64,000 nucleotides of DNA from an uncultured Cellulomonas sp. (GCF_947494015.1 NZ_CANLTL010000003.1:1-64000); one strand, 5' to 3'; shown: positions 8,541-17,794, counted from the stretch's first letter. The notes: a model not told the origin generated them from the letters alone. Program-made: numbers and translations.

Positions 8541-9445
8541 TTATGGCGCCATCCATGGCCCACGGTGCTCACGCGGCGGGGGGGGCAGGCGAACCGGCTC
8601 AACGCCTGGGTGAACGCCTCGTTGACGTACCCGCCGTGCCACACCAGCACCGCCGGGTTCGAGGGCAGCGCCCTCACACCGAGTCCCTGGTGCCGCTGGG
8701 CGGCGAGCCGGTCCTGCTCGGTCTGCCACCGGGCCATCTCGTCGTCGTTCAAGTCCCGATCCTCGGTCATCAGCACCGCCGCGTCCGGGAGCGCCAGCGG
8801 AGCGGCATGCAGGGCCTCCAGGCAGTCGCGCAGCTGGAGCGTGGCGATCGCCTGGGCGGCGGTCCAGGAGCTGAGCCGGTTGCCGCGCAGCACCGGCGTG
8901 ACCGTGGCGGAGAGGATCACCAGGAGCGTGTCAGCGAGGTCGGCGTCGGGGTACATCTCGGCACCTCGTCCGACCACCGGTCTGCCTCGTTGGTGACGAT
9001 CGCCGCCACCAGGTCGATCAGGTCGCCGGCCGCGTCGTCCGCAGCGATCAGCAGGTCGTCACCGCCGGTCAGCACCGGCCGTCCAGCGGCCGCGGCGTGG
9101 TCGTCGTCGTAGCGGGCGGTGATGATCTCCAGGCCACCGACCCACGCGCTCGGCTGTTCGTCCTCCAGCAGCGTCACGCCGTGCTCGGCAGCCACCTGTG
9201 ACAGGTCGAAATTGTCGAGCGTGTCACCTACGTGCTCGCACAGTGCATCGGTGAAGGCGCCGGGATCGAATGAGGCGCCGATGCCGACGTGCCAGGTGTC
9301 CAGCCCCAAGTCCCAATGGGGCGCCGCGGTTAACGGCGGTCGCCACCTCGAAGAAGGCGGACGTCGGCGTCAGGCGCAGCGGTCGGGGTCGGCAGCACGC
9401 CGGCAGGTCGTCGACGAAGCGGATCCCAGAAGCCCCAAACAGCAC
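8541..9445 (-). pseudogene. Decayed gene readable in three successive frames, function unknown
   Basis: Three minus-strand segments in different frames join into one continuous-looking protein of about 300 residues. The first is 9445 to about 9325 (LFGASGIRFVDDLPACC). The second, about 9325-8950, contains LGLDTWHVGIGASFDPG and ALCEHVGDTL. The third is 8956 to about 8580 (MYPDADLADTLLVILS to AFTQALSRFACPP). The last frame change coincides with an 8-G run near 8579-8586. The third frame, if not shifted, would run into the copper operator and copZ, which argues that it is broken. Two short separate genes remain an alternative. I do not recognise the family. Confidence 0.45.
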
Positions 9446-9744
9446 GCTACCGGTCGGTCCCGGCGCCCGTGGGTGCCTCTCGCTTGGCGTCAGATTGAAG
9501 GCCGATGATGATCGTTATGGCCGTACCGCCGCATCTGTCAGATCGTTCTAAATCGGGGTGGCCCAGTGCGTCCGGGGGCCCTCGCGACCGGGCTGGGGGG
9601 GGGGGGGGGGGCAGGAGCGCCCGGCCGTCTTCGCCGTCGGTCAGACGTGTCGCGGGTGACGGCTCAGCCCGGTTCACCGCGGGCGCGTCGGTGGCTCAGG
9701 ACTAGTGAGTGCCGACAATGTGGGCTCGCCAGTACGTGGTCGTG
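9446..9744. other. Non-coding stretch between the decayed gene and the pilus operon
   Basis: I see no convincing gene on either strand in these roughly 300 bases. The only clear structure is the 17-G run at 9595-9611. Confidence 0.5.
9595..9611 (+). repeat. Homopolymer of 17 G
   Basis: Seventeen consecutive G on the plus strand, 3' to the end of the LysM-BTAD gene. It could be slippage-prone, or an assembly artefact. Confidence 0.9.
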
Positions 9745-12700
9745 TCAGCCGACGTACTCGGGATCGAGGTCTTCCAGTGTGGCGAGTAGTTGTGCGGCGA
9801 GTCGGTCGGCCTCCTCGACGTCGCCGCGGCAGCGAGCCGCTCGAATCGCATCGTCGTAGAGGTGTTCTGAGCACGGCTCGGCGAGGAGGCCGTGGGTGGC
9901 GGCGGAGAGCGCGCCTTGGTAGTCCCCGGCGGCGAGGAGCCCGGCCGAGAGGACGTGAGCGGCGTCGACGATAGCGGCGACCATTTCCTGGGTGTCGTGC
10001 TCTGCCCAGGCATACTCGACGCCAGTCACGCCGGAGAAGGGTCGCCCCCGCACGAGTCTCATCGCTGCCTGCAGGTCCTCCAGCCCATCAGGACCCGCGG
10101 CGTAACCGGCGCGCGCGAGATGCTGGAACTCGGTCCAGTCGCATCCGACGCTGGTGCCCAGACGGTACGTCCCGTCAGAGTCCATCGGCGCGAGCACCTT
10201 CGCGCTGACACGTTGGCGGGTGCGGTACAGCAAGCTATTGCGGGTCTGGTTCTCGACGCGTCGTCCACGCCACAGGACCTCCTCGAGCTCGGGGCCGGTC
10301 GCCTTCCCGCGCAAAGCAAGGAAGACGAGGAGCTCGATCGACCGTCTACCTAATGGACGGGCGCCGTCCGGCAGACCGTGGATTTCGATGGGGCCGAGGA
10401 CCGTGATCCCTATTGTGGGCATCGTGCTCGCACTCTTGTGCGGGGCCGATGCAGGTTCGGACATGGCCGCCCGAGCGCGGGTTATGTCGTCGGCGCGATC
10501 GCCAGATGCGGGCAGAACGACGTCGTCGGCGCGTGGTGCCGCCGCCGCGGCGAGGAGGCCAGTCAGGCGACCGAAGTCGCCCTCGGAGAGTCGAGGGGGT
10601 CTTAGCCGAACGCCACCAGGCTCGAGGAGAGCCGTGCCGTCGTCTGCCACCGCCAGCGTCCACGCTCCCGGCGAGGGAGCCGTTGTGAGCAGGACGGAGC
10701 CGCACCATGCGGTCGGTGGTTCCCAGGCGGCCGCGCCATGGGTGTCGACGTAGAGGACGGGCAGCCATGTGTCGCTGGCCGTGCGATCGGATCGTGCCTG
10801 GAGGGTGTCGTCGACTCCGGCCGCAGTGAGGACTGCGCCAAGGGCGCGGGAGCGGTCGGCATGTTGGGGCGCCAGTGCGGGCGCCTCGGTGCACTGGAGT
10901 CTTGCTGCGTCGGATGCTGCTGCGAGTCCGGCGAACTGGGGTCCGGTGATCATGCCGATTCGGCCCGTCAGGTCGCTGGTGGCGAGTTCGGTGACCAGCG
11001 AGCGGAGCACGTCGCACGCGGCGTCGGGGTCGCCGATGATGGCGAGAGTGCCGGCGGCCTCGAGGTTGACGATCACGGTGGCGTCGTCGGTGTGGCCGAT
11101 GGTCACCAGGGCGGGGTATGGCTCGGGGCGGTCCGGGTCGTCGTCGATGAGTTCGTCCTCAGCGACGGCCGCGGTCGGCGCGGACCACACGCGGTTGCCG
11201 GCGACAGTGAACGGCGCGACGGCGTCGACGTCGTCTTCCGTGAGGTGCAGCTCGAGAGTCTCGTCGCTCAGAGAGAGAGTGCCGATGCGCGGCAGGTCGC
11301 GTTCTGCGGCGTAGGCGCGGGTAGTGAGGTTCAGCAGGGCCGTCTTGAGCTGCGGGATCGACAGTGGGCTTGTGGCGGTGCGCAGGCTCTGCTCGGCCTC
11401 GTCGGTGGGCGAGCCGGGTGCCGGCATGGCGATGCGTTCTCCGATGCGGCGGCTGCGCTGTTGAAGGTGGCGGCGTCGGGTGAGCTCGCCGATGACGCCG
11501 ACAGCAGCCAGTCCGGTGAGGCCAAGGAAGAGGGCGCCTGCGGACGGCAGGTCGTCCGTCACGTCGACCTGGCCCGCGGCCTCGGGCGCCACGGACCCCG
11601 GTGCTTCCCTCCTGAGGTCGGGCTGGGTGACCGGCGCGTGCATGGACCCGGGCACTGCCTGTCGCATGGTTTGGGCGGGTGGCTCGAGCGCCTCAGGAGG
11701 TTCCGGCTTCGACACGTTCGACGCTGCAGCCGTCGCGTCCGGGTTCACCTGCTGCGCGGCGCCATCAGCCGGCACAGGCACGGTGATCTCCCAGCCGGGA
11801 AGGATGAGATCGGGATCGGTGAGCGCGTGACCGTCAGCCTGTGGGACCCCGACGTTGACGTCGAAGACGTCGGAATAGCGAGCTCCGTCGCCCAGGTGGG
11901 TGGCGGCGATGTCCCACAAGGTGTCGCCCTCAGCCACGTGATGCATGGCGGCGCGAGCGGCGCCGTCCGATATGGCTTCCGTGAAGTCTGTCGGGGCGGG
12001 CACGTCTGTCGCGTCAGCGGGAAGGCGAAGCTGCCAGCCGGGGTAGATCCAGTGGGTGTCGGTCAGGGCGCCGCCGTCGGGCTGGGCCTGGCCGAGGTTC
12101 AGGTCGCGGATCTCGGTGTAGCGGTGACCGGAGCCGAGGTGGCGCTCTGCAAGGGACCACAGTGTGTCGCCGCGCTGGATCGTGATGACGGGGTACCGGT
12201 CGGTTTCAGGGCGCACTGCCGCCGGCTGGCGGGTCGTCATCACGTCGAACGTGTCCGGGACGGTCCCACCAGCGGCCGTCATCGGCGCATCAGCACCCGA
12301 CCTAGCGCCCGCCGTGCCCGTCATCGACCCAACCGGACCCGTCATTGCGGCTGCCCCGTCCGGCATTCTCGCGGGCGGGGCGACGTGCGCGGGACCGGGC
12401 GCGGCGGCGATGACGGGCGTGGCGCCGGCGATGAGCGTTGGTGCGGCGGTGCTCAGGAGGAGCCCGGTGGTGGTGACCAGGGTGGCGGCGCCGCGCTGGG
12501 CCCAGCGCAACAACGGCAGCGACGGCGCCTGCATGTGGCGGACGCTGGCGACGACTTCCACGAGCACGCTGGCGGTGAAAGCCGCCCAGGCGAGCCACGC
12601 GATGATAGCGAGCGTGCCGAGCAGCAGCGACCCGTCATCGGGTCGGGTGAGCGTCGCGGTGATCGAGTCGAAGGTCGGCCAGGACTGCGGCCACCTGATC

Positions 12701-12831
12701 GGCGCCACCACAGCGAGCACGAGAGGCACCCCGAAGACGAAGGCCGTCAGGGCCAGGGCGGCACCGAGTCCGCGTGCGAGATCTCGCCCGGTGCGAACGG
12801 CTGGCCGCGTCGGAGCATAGGTGGGGGTCAT
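9745..12831 (-). CDS. Giant membrane protein with two LysM domains and a C-terminal BTAD (SARP-like) domain
   Basis: A 1028-residue protein. Hydrophobic segments lie at about 20-43, 69-95, 113-143 and 430-450. Two LysM repeats (about 213-271 with QRGDTLWSLAERHLG, and 297-352 with AEGDTLWDIAATHLG) lie between the third and fourth segments and are therefore probably outside, bound to cell wall. The C-terminal part (about 843-1028) is a winged-helix plus BTAD helical domain, with LGRRSIELLVFLALRG typical of SARP regulators. This suggests a wall-sensing transmembrane regulator, or a structural organiser that reuses the regulator fold. Its start overlaps the upstream pseudopilin stop (ATGA), placing it last in the Tad operon. 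Similar LysM-BTAD proteins accompany Tad loci in other actinobacteria, as far as I recall. Confidence 0.88.
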   Translation of the reverse strand: MTPTYAPTRPAVRTGRDLARGLGAALALTAFVFGVPLVLAVVAPIRWPQSWPTFDSITATLTRPDDGSLLLGTLAIIAWLAWAAFTASVLVEVVASVRHMQAPSLPLLRWAQRGAATLVTTTGLLLSTAAPTLIAGATPVIAAAPGPAHVAPPARMPDGAAAMTGPVGSMTGTAGARSGADAPMTAAGGTVPDTFDVMTTRQPAAVRPETDRYPVITIQRGDTLWSLAERHLGSGHRYTEIRDLNLGQAQPDGGALTDTHWIYPGWQLRLPADATDVPAPTDFTEAISDGAARAAMHHVAEGDTLWDIAATHLGDGARYSDVFDVNVGVPQADGHALTDPDLILPGWEITVPVPADGAAQQVNPDATAAASNVSKPEPPEALEPPAQTMRQAVPGSMHAPVTQPDLRREAPGSVAPEAAGQVDVTDDLPSAGALFLGLTGLAAVGVIGELTRRRHLQQRSRRIGERIAMPAPGSPTDEAEQSLRTATSPLSIPQLKTALLNLTTRAYAAERDLPRIGTLSLSDETLELHLTEDDVDAVAPFTVAGNRVWSAPTAAVAEDELIDDDPDRPEPYPALVTIGHTDDATVIVNLEAAGTLAIIGDPDAACDVLRSLVTELATSDLTGRIGMITGPQFAGLAAASDAARLQCTEAPALAPQHADRSRALGAVLTAAGVDDTLQARSDRTASDTWLPVLYVDTHGAAAWEPPTAWCGSVLLTTAPSPGAWTLAVADDGTALLEPGGVRLRPPRLSEGDFGRLTGLLAAAAAPRADDVVLPASGDRADDITRARAAMSEPASAPHKSASTMPTIGITVLGPIEIHGLPDGARPLGRRSIELLVFLALRGKATGPELEEVLWRGRRVENQTRNSLLYRTRQRVSAKVLAPMDSDGTYRLGTSVGCDWTEFQHLARAGYAAGPDGLEDLQAAMRLVRGRPFSGVTGVEYAWAEHDTQEMVAAIVDAAHVLSAGLLAAGDYQGALSAATHGLLAEPCSEHLYDDAIRAARCRGDVEEADRLAAQLLATLEDLDPEYVG

Positions 12832-13292
12832 GGTCGCTCTCCGGAGACGCGATGAACGAGCGTGGCCTCACTGTGGCCGGTGACGGTGAAGTTCGTGATC
12901 CCGATGAGGGACAGGAACGCCGTCGGGGAGGTTGCGGTCACGGTCACCTCGACAGTGGCGCCGCCTGGGCCGATGGTGACGGTCCCGGTGTGGTCTGCCG
13001 CTGCGAGGTAGGCGGTGGCGGCGTTGACCGCGCCTTGCCGGTCGACGGCGACGGTCTGGTGCCCGACGACGCCCGGTAGCGCCACTGCCTGGCCAGCGGC
13101 TCGGGCCGCTTCGGTGGCGATGGCGTCGGCGCGCTGAGCGGTGCGGACTTTGACGCCGCCGTCGACGACCAGACCGATTAGCACGAGCAGGCCGACGACG
13201 GTGATCGCCATGAACACGGTGACCGAACCGGCTTCTGGGTCGCGGGGGGAACGCGGGTGCTGGCCTGCCAGGCCGCGCAGGGGGCCGCTCAT
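12828..13292 (-). CDS. TadE/TadG-like pilus assembly protein
   Basis: A 154-residue protein with a leader ending EAG, then SVTVF and one long hydrophobic helix (about residues 24-46). The rest is a soluble domain of small and beta-prone residues. This matches TadG/TadE-type pseudopilins anchored in the membrane after prepilin peptidase processing, but position +5 of the putative mature protein is Phe rather than the usual Glu. The start at 13292 overlaps the stop of the preceding pseudopilin gene (ATGA), as does its stop with the LysM-BTAD gene. It belongs to the Tad operon. Confidence 0.8.
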   Translation of the reverse strand: MSGPLRGLAGQHPRSPRDPEAGSVTVFMAITVVGLLVLIGLVVDGGVKVRTAQRADAIATEAARAAGQAVALPGVVGHQTVAVDRQGAVNAATAYLAAADHTGTVTIGPGGATVEVTVTATSPTAFLSLIGITNFTVTGHSEATLVHRVSGERP

Positions 13293-13744
13293 CGGGCACG
13301 GAACCGGTCGAGCGGCGACGTGGCTGCGGCGGTCAGATTGCGCGAACCGGGGAGCCCGGGAATGGCGAGGTCCGCGAAGGAGATGGTGCAGCTGACGGTC
13401 GCGGAGATGGTCGCTGTCTGCCCGAGGGGGACGGCGAACCCTGAGGTGTCGACCGTGACGCTCGACGTGGCGCACCGGATGTCCTGGCCGTCCAGCTCGC
13501 GGGCTGCGGCGGTGGCGGCGGTCGCCTGTGCAACGGCGGAGGTTCTGGCGAGGGACGCTTCGCGTGCCGCGCTGGTCGCGGCGTGCTCGACGGCGCCGGC
13601 GGCGACCTGAACGCGCCCGGCGAGGACGACCAGGCCGAGCAGGAGCAGGAGCGCTGGGGCGAGGATCGCCAGCTCCAGGGTGACGCTGCCCCGCTCACGG
13701 TCCGGACTGGACCACGCCCGGGGACAGGCGCAGGTTTGGGTCAT
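13289..13744 (-). CDS. TadE-like pseudopilin
   Basis: A 151-residue protein. The N-terminal region carries RERGSVTLELAILAPALLLL, the TadE-like pattern with a Gly before the cleavage point and Glu at +5, followed by one transmembrane helix. The C-terminal domain contains two cysteines that could pair (DIRCATS and VSCTIS). TadE proteins are thought to be assembled with the Flp fibre or to help anchor it. ATG 13744 overlaps the stop of the next pseudopilin upstream, and the stop overlaps the start of the next one, so all three are coupled. Confidence 0.85.
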   Translation of the reverse strand: MTQTCACPRAWSSPDRERGSVTLELAILAPALLLLLGLVVLAGRVQVAAGAVEHAATSAAREASLARTSAVAQATAATAAARELDGQDIRCATSSVTVDTSGFAVPLGQTATISATVSCTISFADLAIPGLPGSRNLTAAATSPLDRFRAR

Positions 13745-14217
13745 GGTGCACCTGCCGTGGTGAAGCGTTCGATCGGCCCCGCAGCTGACTGCGTCACCGT
13801 CGGCCCGGGGATGCCGGGCAGGACCGACAGGGCTCGGCCGGCGACCAGGACACCGACCTGTTCGGCCCCGGGCGAGATGGCCGTCGCGGTGACGTCGGTG
13901 AGGGTGTCGGAGCCGTGGTCCTCGATGAAGGCCTGTGCCCGCTCGGGGCCCGCGGCGGGGTCGGCGTTGTAGAGCCGGGCCGCGGTGACGCCCTGCTGTG
14001 CCGCGGCCAGGGCGAGGGAGCGGGCGTGGAACCACAAGCCGTACTGGACGATCGCCGTGATCACGAGCAGCACGACCGGGAACAGGATGGCGATCTCCAC
14101 GCTGGCGGTCCCGGCGTCCCGAGGGCCCCGGTCGCGGCCGAACAGGCGCCGTGGGCTCGGCGCGTGCGATCGCATCCGGCGGTTGGCTGCCGGAGCGCGA
14201 GACGTCGTCGCGGTCAT
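13741..14217 (-). CDS. TadE-like pseudopilin
   Basis: A 158-residue protein with a basic leader (about 37 residues), a candidate cleavage after DAG, then TASVEIAILFPVVLLVITAI with Glu at +5 and a single membrane helix. The remainder is a soluble domain of about 100 residues. This is the classic TadE arrangement. It is the first of three coupled pseudopilin genes. The gene begins 13 bases after the Flp pilin stop, so pilin and pseudopilins are probably on one message. Confidence 0.85.
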   Translation of the reverse strand: MTATTSRAPAANRRMRSHAPSPRRLFGRDRGPRDAGTASVEIAILFPVVLLVITAIVQYGLWFHARSLALAAAQQGVTAARLYNADPAAGPERAQAFIEDHGSDTLTDVTATAISPGAEQVGVLVAGRALSVLPGIPGPTVTQSAAGPIERFTTAGAP

Positions 14218-14230
14218 GAGTGAGCCGGGT

Positions 14231-14434
14231 TCAGGTGATCTGGTCGACGCGCCGCTGCACCGCGGCGGTGATGGCCACGACGAGCATCGTCGCCACCGCG
14301 ATCAGGCCGAGGACGATAATCACGATTTCGAGGGTGGTGGCGCCGACGTCGTTGTCGCTGAGCCGGTCACGGACCTGCCTGCGCAGGGTCGCGGTGTAGC
14401 CGTTGAGGATGATCAGGGCGGCGAAGGTGTTCAC
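14231..14434 (-). CDS. flp: Flp-type IVb pilin
   Basis: A 67-residue protein. A 31-residue leader ends in NDVG, followed by ATTLEIVIIVLGLIAV. A Gly at -1 and Glu at +5 before a hydrophobic helix are what type IVb prepilins need for peptidase cleavage and subunit packing. The mature pilin would be about 36 residues, near the usual Flp size, ending in a short polar tail (AVQRRVDQIT). The start is GTG at 14434, with AAGGGAG 7 bases upstream, one of the strongest ribosome sites in the operon, as expected for the major fibre subunit. Confidence 0.82.
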   Translation of the reverse strand: MNTFAALIILNGYTATLRRQVRDRLSDNDVGATTLEIVIIVLGLIAVATMLVVAITAAVQRRVDQIT

Positions 14435-14463
14435 GGTGCTCTCCCTTGGGTGTCGTGCGCGGA

Positions 14464-15360
14464 TCAGCTGAACAGGATGCGGGCGAAGGCGGGGTAAGCG
14501 ATGAGAGCCATGAACGCGACCCCCAGCAGGGCGACCGGCACGACCATGTGCTCGGAGGCGGCATTCGCCTTGGCGGTCGTCGCGGTCAGGAGCTGGGTGC
14601 GCAGCGACGCGGCGCGGGCCCGCAAGGTGGCGTAGACCGCGGCGCCGTCGTGGCTGGACAGGCGCATGATGTCCGCCAGGTCGCCCAGCTCGGGGACCCC
14701 GGTGCTCTCAGCTAGGTCAGTCAGGCCCCGCCATGACGGTTGGCCGCTCAGCTGGGCACGCAGCAGTGCGTCGCGGATCCGCTCGAACTCCCGGGTCGTG
14801 CCGATGACCGCGGCCCGGTCGAGGGCTTCGGTGGTGCCCGCGTCAGCGGCACGTTCCAGGGCGACGAGTTCGAGGTACACGCAGGTGGCGCGGCGCAGGT
14901 CCCCCCGGGCCGCAGCCGCCCGGTGGCGCACATCGATGTCGGGGACGACGAACAGCACGCCCCCCAACGCCAGGGCGAGGGCGACCGGGATCGCGATCGG
15001 CGGATGGACGCCCATCGCGGCGGCGGCGCCGGCCAGGACCGTGGGGAACGTGAGCCCGAGGAGGGCGTAGCCGACCTTGCGGGCAGCGAGATCCTCCGGT
15101 GCCTGGTCCACCATGCGCAGGTCCGCGGCGTACCGGCGAAGGCCCAAGGACTCGACGAGCTGGGGTAGGACCCGGCGCCAAGCGGCGACGAGCAGCCGCG
15201 ACCGGCCGGCGCGGACGGGGGTCGGGGTCGGTGCCGTGGGTGTGTCCAGGCGGGCGAGCGCCGCGTGCAGGTGCGGGGCCGACGGGACGAGGCCTGCGAC
15301 GACAATCGCGACGCCGCCGCCCACCAGGGCGCCGGCGAGCAGGACCGGCCACAAGTTCAT
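14464..15360 (-). CDS. tadC: TadC-like inner-membrane platform protein (type II secretion F domain)
   Basis: A 298-residue membrane protein with an N-terminal helix, a basic cytoplasmic stretch, a central pair of hydrophobic segments (about 105-150), then a T2SF domain (about 165-265, containing the TLRARAASLRTQLL stretch) and a final pair of helices at the C-terminus. TadB and TadC form the membrane platform on which the TadA ATPase drives pilus assembly. ATG 15360 overlaps the tadB stop (ATGA). Confidence 0.88.
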   Translation of the reverse strand: MNLWPVLLAGALVGGGVAIVVAGLVPSAPHLHAALARLDTPTAPTPTPVRAGRSRLLVAAWRRVLPQLVESLGLRRYAADLRMVDQAPEDLAARKVGYALLGLTFPTVLAGAAAAMGVHPPIAIPVALALALGGVLFVVPDIDVRHRAAAARGDLRRATCVYLELVALERAADAGTTEALDRAAVIGTTREFERIRDALLRAQLSGQPSWRGLTDLAESTGVPELGDLADIMRLSSHDGAAVYATLRARAASLRTQLLTATTAKANAASEHMVVPVALLGVAFMALIAYPAFARILFS

Positions 15361-16223
15361 GGGCCCTCCACTCGTCGACCGGTGAGAAATCGCGGCTCGG
15401 GCGGGGACAGGGTCAAGGCGCGCATCCACGCCAGGCAGCCGATGAACGCCGTGGCGATGGCGGCCAGCACCAGCTGCCCCAGGGGCCCGGCGTACGGGTT
15501 GAGGTAGGTGCCGTTCAGTGCGCCGACCGCCACGACGCCGAGAGTGATGAGGGTGACGGCACGGGCCGTGGTGCGCGGCTTGGCGCGTTCTGCCTCGACC
15601 TTGCGGCGGACGGCGACGTCCTCGGCGACCGAGTCGGCCACCGCGGTGAGGACTCGAGCTAGGCCGGGTCCGCGCCGCCGGGATGCGAGCACGAGGGCCG
15701 CGACGACGAGGTCCGCTGCGGCGTCGTCGACGTCGTCGGCGAACGCCCGCAGCGCCTGCTCCGTGGGCCACCGGGCGGACAGCCGCGCCACCAACGCCGT
15801 CACCTCCGTGGTCAGCGGGGGCGGGCAGGTGCGCAGGCTGGCGGTCAGTGCCTGCTCCAGGCCGACGCCGGCGACGAGGATGTCGGACAGTCGCCGGGTC
15901 CATTCTTCGATCGCCTCGACCCGACCGATCCGCCGGGCGGAGACGGCGCCCGTGGTGAGCAGGACCGGCAGCCCGACGACGGTCGTGGTGACCAGGGCGC
16001 CGGCGACCGGCCACCCCGAGACCGCCCACATCAGCAACCCGGCCCCACCGGCCACCGGCCAACGCCAGCGCGCCCAGCCGGGACTGGGCGACCGGCGAGG
16101 ACGCCGACGCCGCACCGTGGCGGGCGCGCGAGGTGGGGCGGCAGTGGGACGAGCCCCGAGCACCGCCAGGAGCAGCCCGATCGCCGCCAGTGCCCCTGCG
16201 AACGCGGCGAGTGTCGTGGTCAT
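15357..16223 (-). CDS. tadB: TadB-like inner-membrane platform protein (type II secretion F domain)
   Basis: A 288-residue protein with helices near the N-terminus (about 5-22, 57-70, 75-92), a T2SF domain (about 105-230, including the EEWTRRLSDILVAGVGLEQAL pattern typical of TadB) and two C-terminal helices. It partners TadC in the platform complex. It is coupled to tadA upstream and tadC downstream by ATGA overlaps. Confidence 0.9.
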   Translation of the reverse strand: MTTTLAAFAGALAAIGLLLAVLGARPTAAPPRAPATVRRRRPRRSPSPGWARWRWPVAGGAGLLMWAVSGWPVAGALVTTTVVGLPVLLTTGAVSARRIGRVEAIEEWTRRLSDILVAGVGLEQALTASLRTCPPPLTTEVTALVARLSARWPTEQALRAFADDVDDAAADLVVAALVLASRRRGPGLARVLTAVADSVAEDVAVRRKVEAERAKPRTTARAVTLITLGVVAVGALNGTYLNPYAGPLGQLVLAAIATAFIGCLAWMRALTLSPPEPRFLTGRRVEGP

Positions 16224-17794
16224 CGCGGCGCGCCGACGCCGAGGGGGGTGGACCAGGTGCCGCTGCGGTGGTCGAGGAACGTCGGGTCGAAGCCCACCCG
16301 GACAAGGTCGCTCAGGCTTTCGGGGCGGTGGAGCGGGACGGCGCGACCGTCCGGCCCTGGTCCGAAGACCGCGGTCGTGGCGGGGCGAGATCCTTCGCCG
16401 AGCCCGTTGATCTCCACCACGTCAGAGACGAATCGGTGCCTGGGCCCGCCGGTCGCGGACTCATCGACCAGGGTCAGGTGCACGACGAGGTCGACCGACC
16501 CGGCTAGCAGCCGGTAGGCGAACGCCTCGGTCATCGACACCCCGGCCGACAGGCACAGCGTGACGATGCGGTCGATGGCGTGCTGGGCGGTGCGGGCGTG
16601 CAAGGTGCACAGTGACCCGTCGCCGGTCGACATCGCCTCCAGCATGGGCAGGACCTCGGGGCCGCGGACCTCGCCGACGATGATGCGGCGCAAGTTCATC
16701 CGCAGCGCGTCCGTCAGCAGATCCGTCAGCGTGATCGCACCGGCACGGCGCCCGTACCCGTCCGTTTCCGCTGAACCCTCCCTGCCCTCCATCGCCACCA
16801 CGCGCAGGTGGCGGTGGCGCATGTCGTGCAGGTGCAGCTCGTACTCCTTCTCGATGGTCGCGAACCGCTCCATCGGGGGGAACTCATTGGCCAAGGCCCG
16901 GATCAGCGTCGTCTTGCCCGCGTTCTGCAGGCCCGTGACGATGATGTTCTTGCCCGCGCCGATCGCCGCCCGCAGGAACGCTGCCAGCGCGGTGTCCAGG
17001 GTGCCGAGACGGACCAGGTCGTCCAGATCGACGTCGCGCACGCGGTGCCGGCGGATCACGACGTGCGGGCGCGGGGTGGTCCAGGCCATCGCGGCCAGGC
17101 GCGACCCGTCGTCGAGCCGCAGATGCAGGGACGGATGGGCGGAGGAAAAGGTGCGCTCTGCTGATCCGCTGCGAGCGGCCAGCAGCTGGACCATCTCGAT
17201 CAGCTCGTCGTCGGAGTCGGCCACCGAGGGGCCGCGGCGGTCGCGACCGTCGGCGTAGGACACCCAGACCGAGTCGTGCCCGTCGACCTCGATGTTCTCC
17301 ACGTTCGGGTCGTCCACGAGCGGCTGTAGCCGGCCCAACCCGAACAAGTCGGCCATCACCGCGGCGGCGATGCCCATTTCGGTCCGGGCAGACCACCGGT
17401 CGACGCCCTCTCGTACCTGGGCCCGTGCACGGTCGGACAGCTCCTCGGCGACCAGCGACCGGGCCAGCTCACGCCGCGAGCCGTGATCGGTGATCTGCTC
17501 GACCTGCAGGCGGGCGGCGAGGCGCTCGGCTACGACGCGGCGAACCTGCCGCACCACCGCGGGATCCGGTGCCGGCGGACCAGGCAGCACGTCACCGCCC
17601 AGAGCGGTCAGGCTTGCCGGCACAGTGGAGGCAGGCGACGGGCGACTGGGCGCCGAGGCCCGGTCGCCTGACGTGCCGTCGCCGGTCCACTCAGGCTGGG
17701 CAAGGCGCGCGACGTCGATGTGCCTGGAGGTGCCGTTGCTGTGGGTCGCGCCGTGGTCGGGCACCCTCGGGATGAGCGGGTCGAGGCGGGTCAT
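16220..17794 (-). CDS. tadA: TadA/CpaF secretion ATPase
   Basis: A 524-residue cytoplasmic ATPase of the GspE/VirB11 superfamily that powers pilus assembly. An Arg/Pro-rich N-terminal region (1-70) precedes the family domain. The Walker A is G288LQNAGKT (Lys294). Arg and Glu of the Asp/Glu box lie in IEKEYELHL. The Walker B-like stretch is MNLRRIIVGEVRGPE with Glu375, and the His box is LHARTAQHAIDR. The start at 17794 is chosen because it overlaps the tadZ-like stop (ATGA); the longer frame to 17929 lies inside that gene. It is the engine of the Tad operon. Confidence 0.95.
   Translation of the reverse strand: MTRLDPLIPRVPDHGATHSNGTSRHIDVARLAQPEWTGDGTSGDRASAPSRPSPASTVPASLTALGGDVLPGPPAPDPAVVRQVRRVVAERLAARLQVEQITDHGSRRELARSLVAEELSDRARAQVREGVDRWSARTEMGIAAAVMADLFGLGRLQPLVDDPNVENIEVDGHDSVWVSYADGRDRRGPSVADSDDELIEMVQLLAARSGSAERTFSSAHPSLHLRLDDGSRLAAMAWTTPRPHVVIRRHRVRDVDLDDLVRLGTLDTALAAFLRAAIGAGKNIIVTGLQNAGKTTLIRALANEFPPMERFATIEKEYELHLHDMRHRHLRVVAMEGREGSAETDGYGRRAGAITLTDLLTDALRMNLRRIIVGEVRGPEVLPMLEAMSTGDGSLCTLHARTAQHAIDRIVTLCLSAGVSMTEAFAYRLLAGSVDLVVHLTLVDESATGGPRHRFVSDVVEINGLGEGSRPATTAVFGPGPDGRAVPLHRPESLSDLVRVGFDPTFLDHRSGTWSTPLGVGAPR

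Noticed and set aside
8222-8580. The C-terminal 120 codons of the frame 8222-8977
   Set aside because: They run through the CsoR operator and into copZ, and the amino acid composition turns Arg/His-rich after the G-run, so this part is not protein coding.
10738-12855. Plus-strand open frame of 705 codons
   Set aside because: Antisense to the LysM-BTAD gene, whose LysM and BTAD domains are clearly recognisable on the minus strand.
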